A stretch of DNA of 64,000 bases from Paratinospora sagittata (GCA_035771175.1 CM069598.1:4509931-4573930); one strand, 5' to 3'. Counted from the stretch's first letter, positions 12,188 to 25,240 are shown. Program-made: numbers and translations. The notes: generated by a model not told the origin, from the sequence alone.

Positions 12188-13633
12188 CTATATCTGGAAC
12201 ATCAGTTCTTGGAAAATTTTCATGCTTGGTGCAGGTAACCCCATTAGCACCTTTACACCGTTCCTTTCATTTCCACATGGGAGAAATAAAGCTAAAGGTT
12301 CCGGTATAGTTGCACAGCCCAACTGTGTAGCTTTTCCCCAACCGAAATCACAAGCATTCCATGGGAGTCTGGTCCAAGTGCTTACAAGAAGTGTGGTTCT
12401 TGGCAGATGTGTGGTGGCTCTTGTTACTTCATAGTAATCAATTACTGACCGGATATAGTCTTCTGTTGCTGAGCTTATTGCTTCTTGAACTTGTTTAACC
12501 GCGAAAGATAAAGGCTTTTCTATCAATTCCTCAGCAGTACAGGAGCAACACATGAGTACAATGCCATTGCCAAAGAAGCCTTCAGGTAGAGGAGGGTTGT
12601 TAAACCTCGTCCGCACATCAACAGGAAAAAGAAGCCTCGTTTGTTGGTGGGCTCCAAGTTAAGTGCTTTGGTTCTTGCACGCCAGAAAAGGGCTGCGACT
12701 GTAGTGAAGCTGGAGCTGTTCTTTACAAGCCCATCGTCTTCGACAATTTTTTTTAGTTTGGCTAGCTTTGGAGGTCCAAAGCAAAATGATCCAACTTGCC
12801 AATTGTGCTCTTCTTGATAACTGTCATCACTTGATTCTTGTTTTCTCACTGATAATTCATGGTGGGGATACTTTACCGCAGGAGGTTCCCTGGATTTCAG
12901 CGAAGATCGATCAAGGAATGGTGGAACGGTCAATCGTACACCTCTTGCAATTTCAGCCCATGAATTCATGAACTGTGTTACAGATAAACCATCTGCCATA
13001 CAGTGGTTGATGGCTACTCCCAGAATGAAGCCTCCACACTTGAACTTGGTCACCTGATTATACATATATTTTAATCATTCAGTAGTGTGGCAAAACTGAA
13101 TTAACAGTAGTTAAGAGGAGTTTCGTGGGTGGTTTGTATGGCAATCATTGCACCTGGATTGTCAGGAGCGGAACTTGGAGGATCCCATGCTGCTGAGGAA
13201 ATGTATGAACGAGTTTTGCTTGAGTTGCGCCATCTTTGCACATGATGATGTCACCCAAGGCTTCAATCTCAGAGTCTGCAACTGCTTCAACAAACATGAC
13301 TCCATCTCCAGTACTGTATTTGACCATCAATTTCTTATCAGAATCTACAAGAAGTTTCCCTGCTAATGGATAATAGTGAACCAAGGCCTCTGCTAAGGAC
13401 TTCTTCAACACTACAGTAACACTGTCAGCCATCTTCTTTTCTCCTGCATTGAAGCAAAAGAGCATCTCAACAATTACGGCCAGATTCTGATCAAGGTTGG
13501 ACAGGAAATAAATCCCATCGCTGGTCGTGATCGAGGCAGGACGCACCATAACAGGTTCAGACTTTGTTACCTTAATAGTTTCTCTAATTCCATTGAGTCC
13601 ATCTACTCGGGCGTCTCCTTCATATGAATCCAT
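12188..13633 (-). pseudogene. BAHD acyltransferase (HHT/ASFT-like), copy 2, frameshifted
   Basis: Exon 1 13154-13633 (160 codons), intron 13054-13153, exon 2 12188-13053. His177-Asp181-Gly182 (HCMADG) is intact, and DFGWG is encoded at 12335-12349. Relative to copy 1, one base is missing from a G run at about 12649-12651 (GGG against GGGG), which shifts the frame at about residue 294. Downstream the frame continues in register with the family to a natural stop at 12188, so only this single base breaks a 448-residue protein. It could be a young pseudogene or an assembly error in a homopolymer. Homology to copy 1 ends at about 13697, so the TATA region is not shared. Confidence 0.75.
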
Positions 13634-13699
13634 GAGCGCTAAATCAACACAAGAAAGCAAAGAGACTAAGTTGGGAAATAAGAAGCTGCCTTTCTCTTG

Positions 13700-14852
13700 C
13701 TATTATCAACCAACAAGATCTTGTTTTGCTTTGACTTTTATTTAGATAATGAACCCTTACATCAATTTGAAATAGAAAAAATAAAAATATTTGTGGTTAA
13801 TGAAGCTCTCGGTCCCTTGTGTAGGGTGGTAACCCCCCCACTTATTCAAATCCCATTAATCACCATAATTATCATTCTTCGGACGCTAGTGTCCATGTTT
13901 CCTTAACCTCTCAATGGTCAATTTTCAGAGCCTTAGTGCTCGAAATATATTGTCCGTTGTTTTGAGGTACTTGATTCTTGGGTGGTGTTTGATGGTTCTA
14001 TTTGTAACCATTTTAAAAAAACTAAAATATAGAATATAATAAAAAAAAGTTATTTTTTAGACTATATATGGGTAGGGATGACCAAAAATCAGATATAGAC
14101 AAATACGGATACGGACAATGTCTTATACTAACAAACATATAGCATGTCTGTAACCGTCTTAATTTAAGATATTGACAATACATGTTTGCCCATATTTGTA
14201 TGTGTAAAAAATTGGGTAGCCCAATTTTGTTCGTATCCTTATGCTTTTTTAAAATATATAATGGCAAAGTAATAATTTCAAAGAGAAAAAGAAATCTCGA
14301 TAGTGATGAAGAATGAGGAATGAAGAAGAATAGATTTACTTTTAATATTTAATAAATATAAGTGTTTTTTTAAAAAATAAAAAAAAAGTAAAAAAAAAAT
14401 ATTCAACCTAGCTAAAGTATAGAAAAATTAAAATATATATAAACTTTATACTTTATATTAACCAAATAACTGATTTTTTAAGCTTATGTTTAAACCCAAC
14501 AAACAAGTCCTAGAATTAGTCCCGGTGTCATTGAATTCCCCCTCCCCCCCTCAAAAAAAGAAAAAGTGAAGAGAATTAACTAATAATACCTTCGAATATT
14601 GTCCGATGACTGATTTTGGCTGCATGGGTCAGTTACGCCAATGGTTGTGATTTTTTAAAATTTTTTATTTATATTATTATTATATATTCCTTCTCTTTGC
14701 CAATGGTTGTGATTGCTTCATATAAACTAACGTCAAAAACACTAGTTGACCGTCCACGGTGGCAAGTGGCAACTTCTGTGCGAGTGTTGGTCTCTCGAAG
14801 AGTCGAAGCCTTAGAAGCATAAACCTCCGAACCCTACCGTTCTCCCAGGTAT
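13700..14852. other. AT-rich intergenic region, upstream of TIM50
   Basis: No gene or clear element seen. The TIM50 promoter and leader must lie in the last few hundred bases. No convincing TATA box was found. Confidence 0.4.
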
Positions 14853-14879
14853 CGAAGAAGAAGAAGAAGAAGAAGAAGC
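14853..14879. repeat. (GAA)n microsatellite in TIM50 leader
   Basis: About nine GAA units 30 bases upstream of the TIM50 ATG, typical of plant 5' UTRs. Confidence 0.85.
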
Positions 14880-14907
14880 AGCAGAAGAAGAAACCGAGGA
14901 AAAGAAA

Positions 14908-17900
14908 ATGTCTAGGATTCTTCGCAATCGTCGTTTGATTACGGATATCGCGAGGAACAAGAGATCGTTTTGTTCTCCAAGCATCTCTGCGAATCCTCCA
15001 AAGGAACCGATCATTTCTTCTGCAACTACGCATCTTAACGATCAGCCACCGCCTGATTCTACCTCTTCTCCTTCTCCTTCCAACGCTTCGAATAATAAGA
15101 GCTTATGGAGTTTTCTTAAGTTCGGGGTTTTCGGTGCTCTTACTGGAGCTGCGGCCACTGCTGGTTATGCCACTTACGGTGCGTGTTTTCTCTGCTTCGT
15201 AACTTTCGTGATTTATTATTATTACTATTATCATTTTTTCTGGAATGGTTTAGGAGATGTTTTTCTTGAGATCTGTGATTGGAATTTTTACGCTTCTCGT
15301 TTGAAATCCACTACTGGTTATTGTCGAGGGTTTATTCTGTAATTTGAAGAAAGGTTTGGGCATTTGAATAGAAATAAGTATGCTTTTTTGTTCGCGATAA
15401 GCAAATTTTCTAAATTAATGTTATTGACATTTGGCAATGTAGTGTTTTATGCCTTTGTTTGTTAAACTTATTTCTAAGTTCTAGTCGATGATGGCGAATG
15501 CACATTGGAGAATTTTAGTGCAGTACTTGTATTCTGTTTGTACAATTGCACACTTCAAATTAGTTTCTGATGCTTACATTTCTTATCAAAATGATTAGGG
15601 AGTTTGTTTACCGTTCCCTAGGTTAGGTTTGTAATCAATTGGTAATTATATGAGGGAGAAGTGGCTGAGATTACTCAATCATGTGCTATGAGGGCCTGTA
15701 AGGAGTGCATTACGCTTGTACTGCTTGTACAGTGGCAACAACATGAATCAAAATAGAAGAAGCTAAAGGGGGGCAACACATAAGAATTAAGTTAGAAGTT
15801 AGAACGTGACAATATGAAATCATAATAGAGGAGCATTAAAATAGTAACTTGGTTTGAATCTAGATTTTAATGATGTCCATTTATGTGTCTCAATCAATTA
15901 CGTTGTTCACAGCATATACCTTGGAAGAAGTGGATGAAAAGACAAAAGCTTTTCGGAAGTCAGCAGAGTTCACTATAGGGGATGACATCTCTACCCCAGA
16001 GGTAAGTTTATGTTTATATGCATAATGCAAATGAGCTTTCATTTTTTCTGTTAACCTTTCTATGATTTATTTTTTTATTTTGTTTTTTATTTGTATGGTT
16101 TATTCTACATTATGCATACAAGAAGTAATTAATGTAGTTTCTCTATAAAGACAAAGTATTGGTACCAAGGTAGTCAAAATCGTGAATCGAAAGTGAATCG
16201 GTGGGGGTTCTTTTGAAGTGAATCGAGATTTGAATCGATGAACTGTAGGATTCAGGATACAATTGTGAAATCGTATATAAATTTAGTTTTAGAGACATTT
16301 ATTTGTATTCTTAATGTTATCTTAGATTTCCATTATAAATTTTAATATCTTGTTTTTTATTTATGATTTAATCTATTAAATCTAATCATTGAATTTTAAT
16401 GTTCGAAGTCTCGAACATTGAAACATAATTTAAATTAAACAAAGCTTATCCAAAATAGCACCTAAAAATGATTTCGAGCATGATGCCAGTAAAAATAAAT
16501 AAATAAATAAAATCTTTCAAGCCCCCCCCCCCCCCCCCAAAAAAAAAAAAATAGTTAGTTAATACAAAACATGCAATGGAAAAATATGGAAAAAAAAGGG
16601 TTTCTTTTGTTGTTGAGTGCGAACACGAGGAGCCAAAAATAGGATTAGGATTCATCGGTGGGATCTGGATCAATGGAAGGCGAATCAAATCGCTAATAGT
16701 AGGATTCATGGATTCGAATCGGAATTCTATCAACTATGATTGTGACTTACTGGTGCAGAAAAGCTGTTTGGTAAATATCTAAAATTTATGTGTATTCGTG
16801 TTTATATATATGTAGAAAGCTGTGTTGCAATAGTTTTTTTAATCTACATATATTTAGGTGGCAAGGTGCATGTGCGAAGAGAGATGGAAACCTTCAGTTC
16901 ATCATTGTTTTCTCTAGAAAGTGGACAACTTGAGTCCCAGAAAGATTGACTTTTCTATCATCCTCTGTTAATTGATTCTGCCTTTATGTTTGAATGATAT
17001 ACATAGAAGAAGAAAACATATTCTTGTATGTTGGTATCAGTAACTAGCTATAAACCGAAATAAAGAAGAAGCCCCTTGAGCTCAGGCAAAATATTCATTG
17101 AGCAAATCCAGCGCAAAAAATAAAAACTATGTAGGTTATCAACTGGACAAAAAAAAAGTGTTGCAACACCTATGATGCAAGGAACAATAGACGTAAACCA
17201 CAATATTATGTTCTTCCTCATCCAGATTTGTTTTTGTGTCATGGATGTTGGTTTGTGTTTTATGAAATGTATACTATAAAATGTATTTTTGGACTTACAT
17301 AAATCAATGCTCCAATTAAGGTGGTTTGGATGCATACAACAAAGACCTTTAGATGCTCTAGTTAGGAAGAGTGACCTATTAACAATCTACAGTAATGATA
17401 GAGGTAGAGGAAGACCTTAAATAACCTGGGAAAAAATAATTAAAGAAAGATATAATTCATTGTAATTTAAGAGTCAACTTAGCCCTTGATCGAATGAAGT
17501 GGAGAAAACGGATTCATGTAGCCACCCTATGTAGTATGGAAAAGGTTTAGTTGAGTTGAATTGAGTTGTAAATCAATGTTGCCTATATGTTTGAATCATA
17601 TTATTTTACAATCATGTTAGTAGGTAGTTATTTAGAAAAAATGGAGAGAAAGAAAAAGTACATTTTTACATGTGAAACATTCAATGTGGCATAACAGAAC
17701 AAAAGATAAAATGTGGCGTAGCTTATCAAATGGAAACTAATAAGTGATCTATCTTCTGCCTTTGTTTTGTATGTTTGACTAGTAATGTTGTCATTCTCCA
17801 TTCTCCATATGGTGTCCAATGCATCCTTAATTGAGATAATCGGTTCTGCCTGGTAAGTTCAATTATTTCTTATATCTTCATAAGAGTTGCAGGATAGCCT

Positions 17901-20900
17901 CTTATAGCTATGAGCATGTATTTTGAAAGCAGAATGGATGTCTGATGGATTTGTTTCTATCATTCTATTTGGTATTCCCATACAACATCTTTAGAAATCT
18001 TTTATTATATTTATTCATGGAAAATCTGTTTTCTACTGCTATCTCTTATATTAATTTTTGAAGTTACATGGAAATGACTTTCATCAAGATCATCACATTC
18101 TTGTCATTCTTTTTTTGCTTGAGCAGAAACTTCAGGCTATGTTTTATTCAGCAATTATGACTGGTGAGCCACTTACCTACTTTCCTCTTCCTTTTATTAA
18201 TTTTTTGTTCTTTTTATTTTTTATTTCCTCTGGATATGTGACTGGGGCCAATGAGTTAATTTGGATTTTTTACCTCCTTTCAATCTTGATTACAATATCT
18301 TCACTTCTTCTTCTCTCCAATTGAGCATGCAGTTAGTTAGTTATGCTTTTCTTTATTATGGAATATAGGCTGGGATTGAAATGGCTTATTCATCTAATTT
18401 TTAAGATTTTTATCGCAAAGTTTTCAATATGTATATATAGTTGCTTTGATTGTTTAAACTCTTTTCCTTTGTTTTACTTGAATAACTTTTTTTTTTCCCT
18501 GATGTCAGTCCCTGCTAAAAGCATTGAACTTTACCTGGATCTCAGAAGGGCAATTGAAGAGCATGTTCGGGTCTGTACTGTTTTCATTTTCTAAGTTGGT
18601 TTTCTGTTATCAATCTTCTACCAGTGCCTGATCATTAAAAAAATAAAAATAAAAGGAAAAAAGTCTTGTCAATACAGCAGTTTCTTATCTCTTCTATTCC
18701 TGGGTGTAGGGATTCACAGAGCCATCTTCAGAGAAGCTTCTTCCTGATTTGCATCCTCTGGAGCAGCAAGTATTTACACTTGTTCTGGATCTTAAGGAGA
18801 CATTAGTATACTCTGATTGGAAGGTAAATTTCTGGAATAATCGTCATCTTTATTCTTTTCTGCAATTTTATACAGATTTCATACCATTCATTTTCTTTAA
18901 GTTTAGTGGCTTGGTTTTGATATTCATCTCTTGCTACTGTGTTCTCTTATGCTTTTTCCATGGATTTTTTTAAGGGGTTTAGTTCACAGTCCTGGTCATA
19001 GTTTCTAGGATGAGTTTATTAGAAGAATTATTGCTATTCTTATTTTTTTGGTTAATACTATCATCTGTGTATTTTGAAGTTGAATGTTGACTAGTATTTT
19101 CTTTTCATGCAAAGCGTGACAGAGGCTGGAGGACCTTTAAGAGACCTGGAGTTGATGCCTTCTTAGAACATCTGGCGCAATTTTATGAAATTGTTGTCTA
19201 TTCAGATCAGCCGCCTATGGTAACTTTGTTTACTTTCACATTCAAAATGTTACTTTTCTGTTGTGCAAGAGATCATTAACCTTTCCCTATTTGGTGTGCT
19301 GTAGTATGTTGATCCCATTATCGAGAGGCTGGATACAAAGGGGTGCATACGGTATAGACTATCCAGCTCTGCAACTAGATATCAGGATGGAAAGCATTAC
19401 CGGGTAAATAAGTTTCACCTCTTCCTATCACCTCACCATATTAACACTATATTCTATAGTTTTTTATGCTGCATTGCTATTTGTGAGGTGAACTATGTTG
19501 TTGACTTTGGTGTTTTTAGTATTATGCTGAAAGCATGATTGCTGCTGCATGCACTGATGCATATATGAATTGAAGTATTTTTTTATTAAATACAATCTCT
19601 TTTGACAGGACCTATCAAAGCTTAACAGAGATCCTTCAAGAATTCTCTATATTAGTGGGAATGCATTGGAGTCCAGCCTTCAGCCTGAGAATTGTGTCCC
19701 AATTAAGCCTTGGAAACTTGAAGCAGATGATACTGCACTTTTGGATCTTATCCCATTTCTTGAATGTAAATCCTTTTTCCTCTCTCTGAATGTCTAGAAA
19801 AATAAGATGCTTACTTTGCTCTGTGACCCTGTCCCTGAGCACATTTTAATGGAAACTTGGTCAATTTATGGTGAGTGGTCACTGTCACTGAGCCCCCTAC
19901 CATGCACTATAAAGGCTCTGAATGACCCAACCTCTTTCTGCTCCACTCTTAAAATGCGGAAAACATTAATTATTGATGTTAATACATATAGTTAGTTCCT
20001 CCCTTCCCCCTTCCCCCCCTTAAAAGTTATATAATTGTCATATGCAGTTAGTCTCATTTGAATCATTCAAGTGTCTCCCTCTTGTAATCTTCTATTAGAT
20101 CGCTTACTCCAACAATGGAACACAGTAACCGTGTTGGACTCTGACTTGTATCTTCTCCCACATGAAACCACATGTCTGCATATGTTAGTAGTCCATTTTC
20201 CTGGACTCGACTGTTTAGATATACACATTTTAGGGTTAGCAGCGTCAATGGCCCGAAGATCAATGGAAGAACATAGGAGCAGGGGAGACACTCTTTGCTT
20301 GTCTAGACTTTGGGTCAGAGTTTGATTTGAATTTATGTTCTTAAACTAATGCATTTGATAATTTGATGCAAAGAACTACAACTACTATGAGAAATAAGCA
20401 TTCCTGTTGTGCCTCATTAGCAAGCTTTAAGCTATAGGTGGTCTCCTAGGTTGCCTGTGTGATTTACCAATCTGTGCTCATTCATTTGTTATGTTTCTCC
20501 TGTTGAGTCTATCGGTTTTGTGGACTTTATGATATTTAAATCTTATCTGGACTGATGACAGATGTAGCACGCCATAGACCAGCTGACATTAGAGCGGTCC
20601 TAGCATCTTATGAAGGCCGTGACATTGCAACTGAATTTATTGAGCGATCTAAGGAGCACCAGAGGTATGGGTTTTTGTTTTTTTTTTGGCATCTGCTTGA
20701 TATGATGATTGTCATTTATTGACTTCATATTCATCCTGATACCCTTATTTTGATACTTAAAAGATTGAAATGTACACAAAAAATAGGTTGGCATTGAGAA
20801 AACTATCACGCTATGTTTTTGGATGCATTTTTAACTGCAACTGGCATGGAAAAATGATCACCTCACTAGCGTGGCATATTTTTTATGAATATACTAACTT

Positions 20901-21302
20901 CATGTTATCCCGGTCACATGCAATTTTTGGTGTTTTCTTTATTTTTATTTTGTGATCTTCCTTGCGACATTTGGGAAATGATTCAGTCTAATAGAGGTTT
21001 TTAGGCTAAAGTTAGGGAAATGATTACAAACATTATTAAGTAAAATAACTTGATTAATTGTGTTTACCATCCACATCATTGTCAGCTTTCGAAGTTGATT
21101 CTTTTAATGGCTGTAAGTTGTCTAATATAAAGTTTTTCCAATTGATCAAGGAAAAAACTTGATATCAGATATCACTTGAAAGACTCTAAAGAGAGCATTC
21201 TTATGGCATTTTTGTGTCATTCCAGTACTAATGTGAACCATTCATTAATTTTGCAGGAGGATGCAAGAGCAAAGGCAGCATGGTCGGCTATGGCGACGAT
21301 GA
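14908..21302 (+). CDS. TIM50: Mitochondrial import inner membrane translocase subunit TIM50
   Basis: Receptor of the TIM23 complex that guides presequence proteins across the inner membrane. Ten exons: 14908-15178, 15913-16001, 18127-18163, 18509-18570, 18710-18823, 19115-19219, 19305-19403, 19609-19765, 20562-20664, 21257-21302; all junctions are GT-AG and the frame closes at 360 residues (family about 370). The N-terminus is Arg/Ser rich and acid-free early on (presequence), with one membrane segment at about residues 69-88 ([14 protein letters not shown]). The FCP1-like domain starts at about 154 and contains LDLKETL at about 179-185: the second Asp of the phosphatase DxDx(T/V) motif is Lys, so it should not be a phosphatase, as in plant TIM50. 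Intron 2 (2.1 kb) holds an RTE remnant. Confidence 0.93.
16184..16750. repeat. GAATCG-rich repeat, probable MITE remnant
   Basis: Both ends are rich in GAATCG/CGATTC words (16184-16260 and 16640-16735), with an AT-rich middle. No target duplication was found. It lies in TIM50 intron 2. Confidence 0.35.
16522..16551. repeat. C17 A13 homopolymer pair
   Basis: Seventeen C then thirteen A in TIM50 intron 2. The exact length is likely to be uncertain in any assembly. Confidence 0.9.
17296..17573 (+). mobile_element. RTE-type LINE 3' fragment
   Basis: Translates with breaks as a [20 protein letters not shown] C-terminal end, then the 'gattcatgtagcc' phrase and a TTGAG-rich tail. Lies in TIM50 intron 2. 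Confidence 0.75.
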
Positions 21303-22218
21303 ACTCACCATAAGGCATCTCATTTGGTCAATTTTGCAAAGAACGGCGGGATGATTAATTTAAACTGAAATTTTTCTTTAATTCAATTTGCTGACTACAG
21401 AAGAGCCTCTTTGCTTACTGTATAAATCCCCATTCTAGACTTGTTGAAAGGTTAATTTGTCATCATTTACAGGAATGAGAAGCTTGTAACTTCAAACCAC
21501 CCATTGAATTGTGAAATGGCCCTTTAGTGGAACTTGCAAAATTTTTATGAATCTATTTATTCTTGCCTGGCGTCTTGTCTACGATTTTGAAATGTTGTTG
21601 CTTGGAAGTAACATCTTTTGTGGTCCAGCCCTTTCAATTACTAATCACGGAGCCTTGACGAAGACACTTGAAGAGCCACTTCATCCTGTATGTGTGGACG
21701 AGGACGAGACGTTCTTTAACAAAATTCTTCGTCTTCATTGACTAGAAATTAAGTTCCACCGTGTAGGCCCCATAATTAAGCTTGACATTTATTATTATGT
21801 TCTCTTCCATATACGGTTTTTAACCACTTATTATTATTTATATCATTGTACGTGCGCACAACTTAAACTCGGTAGCGTATGTTACTTAGAAAATGTTTTC
21901 GAAAGAATTTGATTTCACTGTTGTCGTCGCATACATGGGCCAGCTGTTCCCCAAAATATGCATGAAACGTAAACAGTGCAAGTTATGTTAACCGGCAGCT
22001 GGCTGTAGCACGGTAGTACTACTAGCGGTTACAGTAGATCGAAACAACCGTCCTTCATTGTACTACCATCTGTTCTGTAATTTTCACCGCTTCACCAACC
22101 TCTCTTTTTTTCTTACTCTCGTGACGGTCGTTGCAGTACAGAAGAAGAAGAAGAAGAAGAAGAAGACAGTATTGTTTGTGTTTCCAATACTTATAATATA
22201 CCGTAGAGCTCACATAAA
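21303..22218. other. TIM50 3' UTR and ZIP promoter region
   Basis: Intergenic. It ends in a (GAA)n leader run at 22141-22165. A possible TATA (tataatata) is at 22192-22200. No zinc-deficiency element of the form RTGTCGACAY was seen. Confidence 0.45.
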
Positions 22219-22374
22219 ATGGCTCTGTTTCTGTTCTTCCTCTTCTTCTTCTTCTACTTTCTATGGCTTTTCGTTCTCGATCTCTTATCCTTTCCTTCCT
22301 TCTCCTCCTCCTTCTGGTTCTCCTCGTCGCCGGCCATGGAAGCCGCGACGGCGACGGCGACGGAGACGACGTAA
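22219..22374 (+). promoter_or_regulatory. Overlapping upstream ORF of ZIP gene
   Basis: An ATG at 22219 opens a 51-codon frame (Phe/Leu rich at its start, then Ala/Thr rich) that runs past the ZIP ATG at 22263 in another frame and stops at 22372-22374. If the transcript starts upstream of 22219, it would compete with ZIP translation. Confidence 0.4.
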
Positions 22375-24340
22375 CGGCACCGGAAAACCATGACCTGAGA
22401 TCGAAATCGCTGATTCTGGTGAAGATATGGTGTTTGATTATTGTTTTCATCGGAACTTTCGCCGGTGGAGTTTCGCCGTACTTTCTCAAGTGGAACGAAG
22501 GGTTTCTTGTCTTGGGGACGCAATTCGCGGGTGGAGTGTTCTTTGGGACTGCTCTGATGCATTTTTTGAGTGATTCGAATGAGACTTTTGAGGATTTGAC
22601 GAGTAAGGAGTATCCGTTCGCGTATATGCTTGCGTGCTCTGGATATATGCTTACGATGTTGGCAGATTGCGTGATTTCTTATGTTTTTGGAAAGGAAAGG
22701 AGTGAAGCTACCGGTGATGTTGAGCTTCGTCATGGTATGATCTTTTTTACTTATAACTAAATGATTAAGTAAACTATGGTATGGTTTCATGAAATTATAT
22801 GCTTCTTTTTTTCTTTTTTGCTGGTTTAGTGAATTGCATCAAATTAAAAAGAGTTGATTTTTAAAAAAATTAGATTTTTTAGGCTGAGCTTTTTGTGAAA
22901 AGGAAGAATCTTTTACAACTGTTCATGAAGATTGGCAAATTAGTGTGTTTGTGTGTGTATGTAGAATTGAATAGCGGCCTAAGAGTTCTGTTAATTAAAG
23001 TACTAATTGGATATCTTTTTACTGCTCTAAAGATCCGTGAAGGGTTAGAAAAAGCAGAATGGACTTTTGAAACTTTTCTTCCCATAGAAAGATGTTGAAG
23101 TACTTAGGAAAATTCGCGAGCTTGACATATTGTTTTCTCGGTCGAGTAAATGATCCCCTCAATATTTCTGTAACATGGTTAGATAATCTCCTCAATCGAA
23201 AAGGTTGCTAATGTCTAATCTAACATGGTATCATAGTAGTTTTATTCTAGAGGTCTTGTGCTCAAACCTCCCGACAAGCATATTTGCTTGTTCATCTCAT
23301 TTATATGTCGTTCCTTCCTATTATAAATCTAGTTCATAATGCCAACATGCAGGCTAGGGGGAGTGTTAATGTCTATGTTTGTTTGCTTGTGATATACATG
23401 GTTACGACTATAGCCTTTATGTCAAGCGGTTTCTAAAAGGTTGCTTAAAGAAGATTTTGGAAGCTTATGTTGCAAAAAAATTCAAATCACTACATGGTTT
23501 ATGTAGTTTTTAAAATTTTTCTTCTACAGTCAATTGTTTCACAGTTTCATTTGTTCACACCCGTGATTGCAGGGAGTTCTTCTCAGCAGCAGCGTAGTAA
23601 AACCAGCAGTAATGGTAGAATCCCCCAATCAAGCATTCAGGTAAGGAAGCCATGAATTCTGTTTTTCTCTTTCAAGTTTTATATCACTCAATTCATCTTA
23701 TTTCCTTTATTCTTTTTGGGGGTATGCAATTGAATCTTCTGGGTTCAATTATGTAAACATTATTAAAGTACTGTTGTTTGGAATTCGATTTTTTGCATGT
23801 TTTTCCTAACAGGTTGACGAAGGAATGGGCGTCCACTTTGCAGGACCATCCCATGTAATTGCTAGATCGTTGGGAGATAGCATCTTGTTGATTGTTGCAT
23901 TGTGTTCTCATTCCATTTTTGAAGGCATTGCTATTGGAGTAACAGAGACGAAGGCAGATGCTTGGAGAGCCATGTGGACTGTTAGCCTACACAAAATATT
24001 TGCAGCCATTGCAATGGGGATTGCCCTCCTGCGAATAATCCCTGATCGGCCCCTCTTATCGTGTTTATCCTATGCCTTTGCATTTGCCATCTCGAGCCCC
24101 ATAGGCGTGGCCATTGGGATTGTGATAGATGCAACCACACAGGGTGCTGTAGCAGATTGGATTTTTGCCATATCCATGGGTCTTGCTTGTGGAGTTTTCA
24201 TCTATGTTTCAGTTAACCATCTGCTTTCGAAGGGGTATGTACCAGAGACACGAGCTTTGGTTGATACACCACATTTCAAGTTCGTGGCAGTGTTACTGGG
24301 TGTGGCAGTGATTGCGGTTGTGATGATTTGGGACACATGA
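22263..24340 (+). CDS. ZIP family metal (Zn/Fe) transporter, ZIP2/ZIP11-like
   Basis: Imports divalent metals such as zinc across a membrane. Three exons, 22263-22734, 23573-23640 and 23813-24340, give 355 residues, normal for plant ZIPs. A signal peptide ([20 protein letters not shown]) precedes a short Asp/Gly-rich luminal stretch and eight predicted membrane segments. TM4 carries HSIFEG (His213, Glu217) and TM5 carries HK (His240-Lys241), the metal path motifs. The cytosolic loop between TM3 and TM4 (about 150-190) is short, Ser/Gln rich and lacks the His-rich cluster of many ZIPs, which fits the ZIP2/ZIP11 branch. The start is the first ATG in the signal peptide frame. Confidence 0.92.
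23215..23450 (+). mobile_element. LTR/TRIM-like remnant with PBS and PPT
   Basis: A TGGTATCATAG primer-binding-like site at about 23226 follows TAACA. AGAGGTCTTG is nearby as in the TRIM at 58.7 kb. A GCTAGGGGGAG purine tract precedes TGTTAATGTC, which looks like an LTR start. The LTRs are not recognisable as a pair. In ZIP intron 1. Confidence 0.4.
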
Positions 24341-25139
24341 ACAGGTTCTTGGTTCTTTTTCATTAATAGTTGTACGTTATTGATCTTTCTTGAGTCATTT
24401 ATTATTATTGCATGCATTTGGGAAAGGTCAATAGTATACAATGATAAGTGTCTCAAGATGTTTCAGAATGTGTCACTCTAGCTTTGCTCTTTTTTCTTTT
24501 GAGGGGAGATGTAAAAACATCGCTTGTAATGTATTTGTTTCGATCATGTCCTTGTCATAATCATGGTACTCCCTTGTATTTTGTGTACTTCAATTTACTG
24601 CGCTTTACTGTAGAGGCATTGTATGGTCCCAGTATGGTTAGACCCAGAGGAATTTATGTTGGGCTTGGGCCAAGTTTCTCAATTCATGACTCGTGAATTG
24701 GGTATGGTTGGAAAATGCAAACTGGAATAAAATTCTGGTTAAAGCGCTATTCGCCCACTGATGAATCTGTTGGAATAGAACTGGTTATACTCAGTGCTGT
24801 TTTCTTATCCAAAAAGAAAAAAGAAAAGAAAAAAAGGAAAGAAAGAACTACTTGTACTTCTTTTCTGAAAGAAGAAGAACTTTCCTTGAATATCAATGAT
24901 ATGAATCAATATCACTCACCTTTGAAAACTGACTTGCAAGGGGAGGCGACCAACAGTTTGTGGATCCCTTGTCATTTTTACAATTAAGTGATGTAGGATT
25001 TAGAAATAGTTAGGAAAGACTGAGAAAAAGTTAAGCTCCTCTAATAGGTGTTTCTATCTTCTTTTTATTTTATTTTTTTTATTTTTTATTTTTGTTATGT
25101 TTTTGGCTTTAAGACCTATGTTTAGAGCCATATAACTGT
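24341..25139. other. ZIP 3' UTR and flank
   Basis: No gene seen. A-rich at 24810-24845; otherwise nothing assigned. Confidence 0.4.
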
Positions 25140-25240
25140 TGGCTTAACTTTGATAGAGCAGAATAGAGGTAGTGAGTTTATATAGCCCATCCCATATAGT
25201 TGGAAAAAGACTGAGTTGAGTTTAGTTTAGTTGTATATAT
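25140..25240 (+). mobile_element. RTE-type LINE 3' tail remnant
   Basis: 'gatagagcagaatagaggtag', then 'cccatcccatatagttgg' and a TTGAG/TTTAG tail, the same layout as at 56.7 kb. Confidence 0.65.

Noticed and set aside
23825..24340. Separate short ZIP gene starting at the internal Met at 23825
   Set aside because: A good acceptor at 23811-23812 joins it in frame to exons 1 and 2 of the ZIP gene.
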